64,000 bases of DNA from Parashewanella tropica. Its GTDB lineage: Bacteria; Pseudomonadota; Gammaproteobacteria; Enterobacterales; Shewanellaceae. A program made the position numbers and the translations under genes. The DNA lies in contig NZ_CP037951.1 in the NCBI RefSeq assembly GCF_004358445.1, forward strand, positions 2,800,001 to 2,864,000, written 5' to 3'. The notes beneath the pieces are model-generated. The model searched no databases, was not told where the DNA came from, and was given only the letters and a program-made list of their open reading frames with translations. This document shows, in pieces, positions 57,415 to 64,000 of this stretch (position 1 is its first letter; every line of letters starts with the position of its first letter).

Positions 57415-57715
57415 ATCTCTTCCCTCTCTTAATAAAATTATAAAATCGTTGATACCAAAAGGTAACATAGCGGACTTGCGTAATATGACCTGATAGGTAC
57501 CAATAGAATTTCATTTAATTTACTAAATTTTTCCAATCGAACAACTTGTAGCCTAATTCACAATCATAGAAATACAATGCTTTGAGTGCACATAAGTAAT
57601 TATAGACAACTGAAATAGGAGCTATTCGACACCATAATTTATACCTACCTATATACATAAACTAAGGGTACAATTCAGCCCTGTTCCGCTTGTAGTATAT
57701 GTTTAAGGCAACCTA
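57415..57715. other. Intergenic region bufA / dusC
   Basis: 301 AT-rich bases holding divergent promoters. The bufA promoter is listed separately. No gene found. Confidence 0.6.
57437..57465 (-). promoter_or_regulatory. bufA: Candidate bufA promoter
   Basis: On the minus strand TTACCT, 17 bases, TATAAT: a perfect -10, a weak -35 and optimal spacing, 22 bases before the bufA start. A sigma-70 type; no metal-regulator box was recognised. Confidence 0.55.
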
Positions 57716-58672
57716 GTGAGAGTAATTTTGGCCCCGATGGAAGGGGTAGTAGACGATTTGATGCGGGACATTTTATCCGCGATAAACCCCTACGACCTCA
57801 TGGTAACTGAATTTGTTCGTGTTGTAGATCAATTATTGCCCGAAAAAGTATTCATTAAATTGTGTCCTGAGCTTTTGAACGGTGGCTATACCTCTTCGGG
57901 TACACCTGTAAAAATACAACTGTTGGGTCAAAACCCTGAAGTGTTAGCCAAAAATGCCTTAAGAGCCATTGAGTTAGGCTCTCATGGTGTAGACATCAAC
58001 TTTGGTTGCCCGGCGAAAATTGTAAATCGCAATAAAGGTGGTGCGGTTTTATTAAATGAACCCAACTTAGTCCATGATATTGTCAAAGCGGTGCGTCAGG
58101 CCGTCCCACAAGAACATCCTGTAACAGCTAAAATTCGCCTAGGATTTGAAGATAAAAGCCAATATATGGAAAATTCGTTGGCTATTTATGAGGCAGGAGC
58201 AACTGAGCTTGCAGTACATGCAAGGAGTAAAGTTGATGGTTACAAACCACCCGCTTATTGGGAGTACATTGCCGATATCAATCAAAAGCTCCCAATACCT
58301 GTTATAGCCAATGGTGAAATTTGGAATAAACAAGATGCACTTCGTTGTATGGAGCAAACAGGTTGTACTGACGTAATGGTTGGACGAGGTGCCATTTCCC
58401 TTCCCAATTTAGCAGAAGAGATTAAAACCGATAATCCGGCTTATTCTTGGCCACAGGCATTAGACTTAATGCTGAAGTACAGTGAAAAGGAACTTGAAGG
58501 TCGTAAGTCTTGCTATTATCCTTCCCGTATTAAACAGTGGTTCAGCTATTTAAACCGTCAGTACCCTGAAGCTAAAGAGCTCTTTCGTACATTAAGAATT
58601 TTCAAAACCACTGAAGAAATTATCCAAGCATTGGAAACCGCAAAGCATGAACAAACGTCAAAAAATCAATAA
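57716..58672 (+). CDS. dusC: tRNA-dihydrouridine(16) synthase
   Basis: 318 residues. MRVILAPMEGVVDDLMRDIL, the catalytic Cys in GVDINFGCPAKIVNRNKGGA and the FMN-binding VMVGRGAISLPN define DusC. GTG start with AAGG 7 bases upstream. Reduces U16 in tRNA. It overlaps the DUF2986 gene by 26 bases. Confidence 0.96.
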   Translation: MRVILAPMEGVVDDLMRDILSAINPYDLMVTEFVRVVDQLLPEKVFIKLCPELLNGGYTSSGTPVKIQLLGQNPEVLAKNALRAIELGSHGVDINFGCPAKIVNRNKGGAVLLNEPNLVHDIVKAVRQAVPQEHPVTAKIRLGFEDKSQYMENSLAIYEAGATELAVHARSKVDGYKPPAYWEYIADINQKLPIPVIANGEIWNKQDALRCMEQTGCTDVMVGRGAISLPNLAEEIKTDNPAYSWPQALDLMLKYSEKELEGRKSCYYPSRIKQWFSYLNRQYPEAKELFRTLRIFKTTEEIIQALETAKHEQTSKNQ

Positions 58673-58850
58673 GAAGATCGCCAAACGCGCTAAAGCCAAA
58701 TCAAACAAGGTTAAGTGTGGCGGCGAAAACAATTCTAAAAAGCCACGCTACATTTCTAAAGCTGAGCGTGCCAAGCTTGAAGCGGAACAACAAGCTGACA
58801 CAGCCATAGCTAACGACGACAATCAGGTTGAGGCTCAGCCTGAGGTGTAG
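58647..58850 (+). CDS. DUF2986 family small basic protein
   Basis: 67 residues: MNKRQKINKKIAKRAKAKSN, then the family core KPRYISKAERAKLE and an acidic tail. Lys/Arg-rich, cytosolic, unknown role; seen in Shewanella and Vibrio. It overlaps dusC by 26 bases and, convergently, the end of the MATE gene by 41. Confidence 0.85.
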   Translation: MNKRQKINKKIAKRAKAKSNKVKCGGENNSKKPRYISKAERAKLEAEQQADTAIANDDNQVEAQPEV

Positions 58851-60273
58851 TGCCTTCTTCTTCGCATAGCTGCCCCATTTGAGTACAGGAAGATGATAAT
58901 GGGTTAGCTGAGCTTGTCATTACCTCTGTATCATCTTCTTCAACCGTTTGCTCTTTTTCAACATTGTTGATGTGACGATAAGCTACCCAAACCGCTATTA
59001 AGGCAAAAATAGCACCACCAACAACTTGTCCAACGAGTACACCTCCAACACCCCAGAAGTGAGCCCCTACATAAACAAACGGAATAGTACCAAGTGTTGC
59101 CTTACCTATATTAAAAAAGGTGGAATACTTAGGTTTACCCAAGTTATTAAACGAAGCATTTGCCACAAACAAAGCTCCGTTAAATACGAAACTTACGGCA
59201 ATAAATGAGCAGAAGAAACTCACTAACTCAGCGCTGTCCCCACCCAGCTTAAAGCCGACAATCACATAATCTTGCAACAGAAATACTAAAATCGACACTG
59301 CCAGAATATACACAAAACTGAATTGCAACGCATTGGTGAGTGCCTGCCTTACTCTATCAAACTTTTTTGCGCCAAAATTTTGTCCAACGATTGGTCCTAT
59401 TGCTCCAGATAGCGCAAAAATCATCCCAAATGCAACCGGAATAATCCGTCCGATAACCGCCCAGCCAGCAACATAAGCATCACCAAACTCTGCAACCGCT
59501 TTTGTCACATAACCATTACCGATTGGCGTTGCGACATTGGTTAGCATAGCGGGGCCAGCGATGGCAAAAATAGGAGCAAAATCTTTTTTAAGTTCAGGAA
59601 TAGTAAGATGAGTTCCGAGCTGGTGTTTAACAAACACACCTCGGTAAGAAATCGCTAATACCGCAATTCGCGCCATAACCGAAGCCACTGCTGCACCTTC
59701 AATACCCATGCCCAATGCAAAGATGAAGATAGGATCTAATATCGCATTAACTAAACCACCAGCAATTGTAGACATCATAGAAAGTTTGGCATCACCAACA
59801 GCGCGCAATGCGGCACCTAATGCCATAGCTAAACATATGATTGGCATTGACGGGATCAATATGTACAAATAGCTTTCAGCAAGTTCAGCTGTTCTGCCTT
59901 TTGCCCCAATAAGAGAAACCAAATCGGGGATCAAAAAGGTTACTATCACAGTAATAATCAAACTGGTTATGACGGTAATGGCTGACGCACTCATCATTAA
60001 TCGCTTGGCATCATCCTTACGTTTTGCACCAAGCGCCTTTGATACGGTTGCGCCCATAGCTATCGCCAGCCCAATACCTATTGAAGTGGTGAAAAAGGTA
60101 ATAGTACCGGCATAGCCTACAGCTGCCGCTAACTCTTGTTCACCCAATAAACTTAAAAAATAAATATCTAATAAATCGACTAAAAATAGTGTAGAAATAC
60201 CAATGGTAGCCGTGGACGTCATCACCCAGATGTGACGCATGATTGAGCCTTCCACAAACTTTGCTTGTGACAT
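58810..60273 (-). CDS. MATE family efflux transporter
   Basis: 487 residues with 12 membrane helices and typical MATE motifs (DIYFLSLLGEQELAAAVGYAG, GATVSKALGAKRKDDAKR, GAIGPIVGQNFGAKKFDRVR). Exports drugs or metabolites with Na+ or H+. The C-terminal 50 residues are polar and Cys-containing. It lies 12 bases after the K+ channel gene and may be co-transcribed. Confidence 0.93.
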   Translation of the reverse strand: MSQAKFVEGSIMRHIWVMTSTATIGISTLFLVDLLDIYFLSLLGEQELAAAVGYAGTITFFTTSIGIGLAIAMGATVSKALGAKRKDDAKRLMMSASAITVITSLIITVIVTFLIPDLVSLIGAKGRTAELAESYLYILIPSMPIICLAMALGAALRAVGDAKLSMMSTIAGGLVNAILDPIFIFALGMGIEGAAVASVMARIAVLAISYRGVFVKHQLGTHLTIPELKKDFAPIFAIAGPAMLTNVATPIGNGYVTKAVAEFGDAYVAGWAVIGRIIPVAFGMIFALSGAIGPIVGQNFGAKKFDRVRQALTNALQFSFVYILAVSILVFLLQDYVIVGFKLGGDSAELVSFFCSFIAVSFVFNGALFVANASFNNLGKPKYSTFFNIGKATLGTIPFVYVGAHFWGVGGVLVGQVVGGAIFALIAVWVAYRHINNVEKEQTVEEDDTEVMTSSANPLSSSCTQMGQLCEEEGTTPQAEPQPDCRR

Positions 60274-60285
60274 TTTCAGTCCTCT

Positions 60286-61116
60286 TTAAATCTCTTGCAA
60301 TTCTGCACCACAGTTATAACAGTAGTGAGCTTTGGTTTCATGACCGGTGGTGGAACAATTACTGCAACTGCGTAAATCTCTGTGCTTACCGATTTCTTGA
60401 GATATTTCAGCCGTCAGAATGCCCGTTGGAATAGCAATGATGGAATACCCTAATAACATGGTAAATGCCGCAATCCCTTTACCAAGGTGAGTATGAGGCG
60501 TGATATCACCATAGCCTACCGTAGTAATGGTCACAACCGTCCAGTAAATCGATGTGGGGATAGAAGTAAAACCATTCTCAGGCCCTTCAACCTCGTACAT
60601 GATTGCACCAAGCACTAGAATGATTAAGCTCACCGAAAAGAAAAACACAAAAATTTTGCGTGACGACTGTAGCATAGCCCTAAGTAAAAGGTTGCCTTCA
60701 CTTAGGTAACGAATCAACTTTAAAACTCGAAACACTCTAAATAAACGCAATACTCTGATAACTAAAGTAAAGCTTGCGCCAGGGAAAATAAGCATTAAAT
60801 AACTTGGTAAAATCGAAAGTAAATCCACTACACCGTAAAAACTTCTGAAATAAGACCATCGATTCGAACTGCAATACAGGCGTAAGCCATACTCAATAGT
60901 AAAAGCGACAGTGAAGCCCCATTCTAAAATGCGAAATAATTCACCATATTGCTGATTTACGGCATCTATCGTATCAAGGAGTAATAAGGAAACACTGGCA
61001 ATAATGCAGACAATTAAACCGATATCAAATACCCTGCCAGCAAAAGTATCAGTGCCAAATATGACTTTTCGTAACGTTAATTGAAGATCTGAACTCTCGG
61101 TCTGTTTATTTTCCAT
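60286..61116 (-). CDS. Voltage-gated-like potassium channel with zinc ribbon
   Basis: 276 residues. Six-helix Kv-like pore protein: an S4-like segment (VIRVLRLFRVFRVLKLIRYL) with regular Arg/Lys, and the selectivity filter TTVGYGD in IYWTVVTITTVGYGDITP. The C-terminus adds a CxxC-x11-CxxC zinc ribbon (CSNCSTTGHETKAHYCYNC). Plausible as a homotetrameric inner-membrane channel. Confidence 0.93.
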   Translation of the reverse strand: MENKQTESSDLQLTLRKVIFGTDTFAGRVFDIGLIVCIIASVSLLLLDTIDAVNQQYGELFRILEWGFTVAFTIEYGLRLYCSSNRWSYFRSFYGVVDLLSILPSYLMLIFPGASFTLVIRVLRLFRVFRVLKLIRYLSEGNLLLRAMLQSSRKIFVFFFSVSLIILVLGAIMYEVEGPENGFTSIPTSIYWTVVTITTVGYGDITPHTHLGKGIAAFTMLLGYSIIAIPTGILTAEISQEIGKHRDLRSCSNCSTTGHETKAHYCYNCGAELQEI

Positions 61117-61184
61117 AACCTAATGACGAACTTGTGCGGATTAAGAGATAATACCATTAATATTTTACTATTTCGTAGCTACTT

Positions 61185-61751
61185 ATGTTCGCCACATTAA
61201 TGACACATGATTGGAATGATTTTTGTCGCAAGATCCTTAAATTTACACAAGAACTTGGCTTATCCGATCTAAACTTGGAATGTGATCACACTGCCATTAG
61301 AGTCAATTCCGTTGCTTTGGGTGATCAACTTAGAAACTTTTTCTCTGATAAAGGAACGATAATCTCAGAAAACGTCATTAACGGCCGCCCTATACTGATC
61401 ATAAAACTGGATGAGCCTTTGATGTTAGGTACATTATCAGTACCTTGTATTGAATTACCCTATCCTAGTGGCAAAGCGTATCCGCAGGAAGGCTGGGAAC
61501 ATATAGAACTGGTGATCCCTAGCAAAGCACAAAGTTGCGAACAACTGGTCGAAGATGTTTTATTTCTTGCTCCGCAACTGGCTCCTCATTTAAACAATGA
61601 AACCAAAGTAAAAGTAAAACTCAGTAGCCCTAGTGGCGAGCACGAACGCCTACCTAACCCAACCATTGCATTCAAAAAAGATAACATTTGTATTAAGTTG
61701 CATCCTTATTCAATTCAAGACATTATTGAGAGTGAACAACACGATAACTGA
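61185..61751 (+). CDS. yecM: YecM family protein (VOC-like fold)
   Basis: 188 residues. LNLECDHTAIRVNSVALGDQLRNFF and EGWEHIELVIPSKAQSCEQL match YecM, a small metalloenzyme-like fold of unknown function. His in CDHTAIR and Glu/His in WEHIEL are candidate ligands. No strong ribosome site. Confidence 0.88.
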   Translation: MFATLMTHDWNDFCRKILKFTQELGLSDLNLECDHTAIRVNSVALGDQLRNFFSDKGTIISENVINGRPILIIKLDEPLMLGTLSVPCIELPYPSGKAYPQEGWEHIELVIPSKAQSCEQLVEDVLFLAPQLAPHLNNETKVKVKLSSPSGEHERLPNPTIAFKKDNICIKLHPYSIQDIIESEQHDN

Positions 61752-61843
61752 TGTTTCCACATATCTCACTTATGAATAATGTGAACTAGGTGTGAGGAAA
61801 AATTCGGGCTTTGGGTTTAATTTAAAATGTTGAGAGGGTGACG

Positions 61844-62104
61844 ATGAAGCACGTAAAGCATGAAGCGCAACTCCTTAAAAAAGCATTAGAAGTAGGCGAA
61901 GGCTACGCCGCAAAACGAGGTTTTAAGCCATTAGACTCCAGTATTTCTGACAAATATAAAGTGGAATGTATTTATCGTCTGCTCGTAGAAGATAAACTCA
62001 TTCAAGCTTTAGCAAAAGACAAAGAAGACGGTCCAAATATGAAGCACAAATTAGTGCTGTGGATCAAACGCCAACTGCCAGACGATCACCCGTTGTTAAA
62101 TTAA
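61844..62104 (+). CDS. DUF5062 family protein
   Basis: 86 residues, all helical: MKHVKHEAQLLKKALEVGEGYAAKRGFKPLDSS, KYKVECIYRLLVEDKLIQALAKDKED. AGAGG lies 6 bases before ATG 61844. Small cytosolic protein of unknown role in marine gammaproteobacteria. Confidence 0.85.
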   Translation: MKHVKHEAQLLKKALEVGEGYAAKRGFKPLDSSISDKYKVECIYRLLVEDKLIQALAKDKEDGPNMKHKLVLWIKRQLPDDHPLLN

Positions 62105-62111
62105 AACCTTA

Positions 62112-62144
62112 AGGGCATGAACTTGTGAGTTTGATTCATGCCCT
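62112..62144. terminator. Convergent hairpin after the DUF5062 gene
   Basis: AGGGCATGAA and TTCATGCCCT, perfect 10-bp arms around a 13-base loop, between two convergent genes; no clear T tract. Confidence 0.4.
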
Positions 62145-62172
62145 CAGCTTAAACGCCCTAGACCGAGCAAAT

Positions 62173-63966
62173 TTAACTAATGTCCAATTCCGTTATTTCA
62201 TTTTCTCTATAATGCTCTTTGATCTCTTTAAACTCTTCAAGTGATGCTAAAAAAGGTTTCACAACATCAGGGTCAAAATGCACATTAGCTTCATCACGAA
62301 TAAGGGCAATGGCTTTTTCCATTGGCCATGCTTTTTTATAAACTCGCTCACAAGTCAGAGCATCAAACACATCCGCAACAGCAACAATACGTGCTGACAA
62401 GGGTATTTTTGTACCTTTGATTTGGTAAGGATAACCCGTTCCATTCCATTTTTCATGATGATAGAGCGCGATATCTCTCGCCATTTTCATTAGAGGTGAA
62501 TGATCATCCCCGAGTATTTTCCCACCAGACTCAGGGTGAAGTTTCATAAGTTCCCATTCAGATAAATCAAGCTTCCCAGGCTTTTTAAGGACATTATCAG
62601 GTACAGATATTTTACCAATATCGTGCATAGGAGCAGCTTTAACTAGTAACGTTCTCCACTCTGCTGTAGTAGGTAATTTTTCAGCCAGAACTCTTGAATA
62701 TTCACTGATACGCTGAATATGTGCAGCCGTGTCATTGTCCTTATATTCAGCAGCAACACCTAATCTAGAGATAATTTCGTCTCTTGACTCACGAATTGCT
62801 TGAGTCGCCTTTCTTCCCACAAAAAGAGTAAACACGAGGATGTTAATCATAAAAAAAGTCATAATAACTAAAACAACAACAATGCCATTTTTGAGTTCGT
62901 TATTACTTCTCAAGACTTCATCTTTACCAATCATTGCCGCGATACCATAACCTAACTTAGGCTGCCACTCAGCAAGTATAAAATTCTGCTGCCCACCTTT
63001 AGATTGAGCAATATGTAAGTTAGAGCTTGATTCATTTTGAGTTGCTATCGTCTCCAATAATAAAGCTGTCTTGTGATCAATCTCGGTACTGTGTGCTTTT
63101 CCTTGTGCGATCACTTCTCCACGATGATTAAATATAAACAGCCCACCGCTACTACCAAAATGGTAGTTGTCTAAGTTTTTATAAGCGACTTCTTCATTAC
63201 TTAACTCATCAATAGATATTGCGACGATTTTGTTGCTCTTTTTATTAAAAATCGGCGCTAATGAATATACTTTGTATACTCTTTTTTTATGCTCACTTTC
63301 TACAGCTAGTGGCATTGTTGTGATGTATTGACCGTTTAGTGCCCTTTTAAAATTTGAGTTCATTGACTCAGAATAAGCCTGCTTAGGAATGGCATTTCCC
63401 ATACTAAATAGCTTCTTTCCTTCTGGGGATAGAATAAGTTTTCCAGTCCCAGCTCCAAACTTCTCGTACCTGCCAAAGAAGGTTTTTAGCTCACGGTTGA
63501 TATTGGTTTCAATGGCATCACCAGACAATAGTGGCGCAAGTAAACTCTGAAATTTATCTTTTGCCGCAATATGGAAAAACACGCCTTGCCGAATATCATT
63601 AACTGATTTTATATCAAGTACTAACGAGCCGATGACTTGCTTTAAATTAGCCGTTTCGCGTTCTAATATTTCCCTTTTATTAGCACTGACTAGGCTATAA
63701 GAACCAATAGTCGCAATTGCAACTAGCATTGCTAGTAGTATCAACATCCCCATCGTAAACTTACTTGATTCGAACGTAGCGTTTCCATCAAGTTTCGAGC
63801 TATACCGATATAGATATCGAGATAATAAAAACAAACTGCATAGCAATCCTAAAATGATCACTGACATAACTATCGAATTTTGACTATTTATCTCCCCAGC
63901 CCATGATTGAGGGGAGAAAAATAGCAATAGGAAAATTTGGCAAACTAGTAGTAAAAATTTTTTCAT
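62173..63966 (-). CDS. HD-GYP domain c-di-GMP phosphodiesterase with periplasmic sensor
   Basis: 597 residues. Signal-like start (LLLVCQIFLLLFFSPQSWA), a membrane helix (about 30-50), another near 70-95, a periplasmic Cache-like sensor (about 100-345), a membrane helix near 355-380 and a C-terminal HD-GYP domain: HDIGKISVPDNVLKKPGKL, HHEKWNGTGYP, IPLSARIVAVADVFDALT. Hydrolyses c-di-GMP in response to an unknown periplasmic ligand. ATG start at 63966. Confidence 0.94.
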   Translation of the reverse strand: MKKFLLLVCQIFLLLFFSPQSWAGEINSQNSIVMSVIILGLLCSLFLLSRYLYRYSSKLDGNATFESSKFTMGMLILLAMLVAIATIGSYSLVSANKREILERETANLKQVIGSLVLDIKSVNDIRQGVFFHIAAKDKFQSLLAPLLSGDAIETNINRELKTFFGRYEKFGAGTGKLILSPEGKKLFSMGNAIPKQAYSESMNSNFKRALNGQYITTMPLAVESEHKKRVYKVYSLAPIFNKKSNKIVAISIDELSNEEVAYKNLDNYHFGSSGGLFIFNHRGEVIAQGKAHSTEIDHKTALLLETIATQNESSSNLHIAQSKGGQQNFILAEWQPKLGYGIAAMIGKDEVLRSNNELKNGIVVVLVIMTFFMINILVFTLFVGRKATQAIRESRDEIISRLGVAAEYKDNDTAAHIQRISEYSRVLAEKLPTTAEWRTLLVKAAPMHDIGKISVPDNVLKKPGKLDLSEWELMKLHPESGGKILGDDHSPLMKMARDIALYHHEKWNGTGYPYQIKGTKIPLSARIVAVADVFDALTCERVYKKAWPMEKAIALIRDEANVHFDPDVVKPFLASLEEFKEIKEHYRENEITELDIS

Positions 63967-64000
63967 TGTGGACTTAAAGGAAAATAAAACAATCGAGCCA

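Overview
The window is chromosomal DNA from a marine-type gammaproteobacterium, most likely in or near Shewanellaceae (Shewanella or the host-associated Parashewanella). The reasons are the blocks pflB-pflA-yfbV-ackA-pta and apt-dnaX-ybaB-recR-htpG-cnoX-adk plus gsk, the Shewanella-like PflB and TopA sequences, and lineage-restricted small families such as DUF2986 and DUF5062. This is inferred from remembered protein similarity, not from a search. No rRNA, tRNA, CRISPR array or prophage was seen; there is one insertion sequence of the IS3 family.

Layout. 1-10.4 kb: the end of pepP, a small exported protein, two acetyltransferases, an RND efflux pump (periplasmic adaptor plus permease) divergent from a LysR regulator that has a tandem paralogue, a nitroreductase and a DoxX protein. 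10.6-16.3 kb: a very tight seven-gene minus-strand operon, DedA > ATP-grasp ligase > DinB > NRDE > YHS > DoxX-like > OlsF-type bifunctional acyltransferase, which looks like a membrane-lipid or envelope module. 16.7-23.9 kb: anaerobic pyruvate-to-acetate metabolism (pflB, pflA, yfbV, ackA, pta). 23.9-28.4 kb: an accessory island with an unrecognised basic-tailed protein, a lipoprotein/PQQ-like/YbjQ trio, and a coiled-coil protein with Death-domain-like ends. 28.5-40.4 kb: topA, an arginase-family hydrolase, a giant Ig-like-repeat lipoprotein, two carboxylate transporters and gsk. 40.5-44.7 kb: two paralogous proteins of unknown function sharing a 22-bp upstream box, followed by the IS3 element. 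44.7-55 kb: adk, cnoX, htpG (with a clear sigma-32 promoter), recR, ybaB, dnaX (with a programmed frameshift site), apt, ybaN, glsA and an unlisted 41-aa membrane peptide. 55.2-57.5 kb: a bufferin-type RiPP cluster with a 13-fold KCG-repeat precursor. 57.7-64 kb: dusC, DUF2986, a MATE transporter, a voltage-gated-like K+ channel, yecM, DUF5062 and an HD-GYP phosphodiesterase.

The strongest leads for undescribed biology are: the multi-site bufferin precursor (bufA) with its intercistronic terminator; the Death-fold/coiled-coil adaptor at 27.0 kb; the paralogous pair at 40.5-43.3 kb with a shared promoter box; the DedA-to-OlsF operon; and dnaX, where a conventional gamma frameshift site is present but the tau-specific C-terminal domain lies in the -1 frame.
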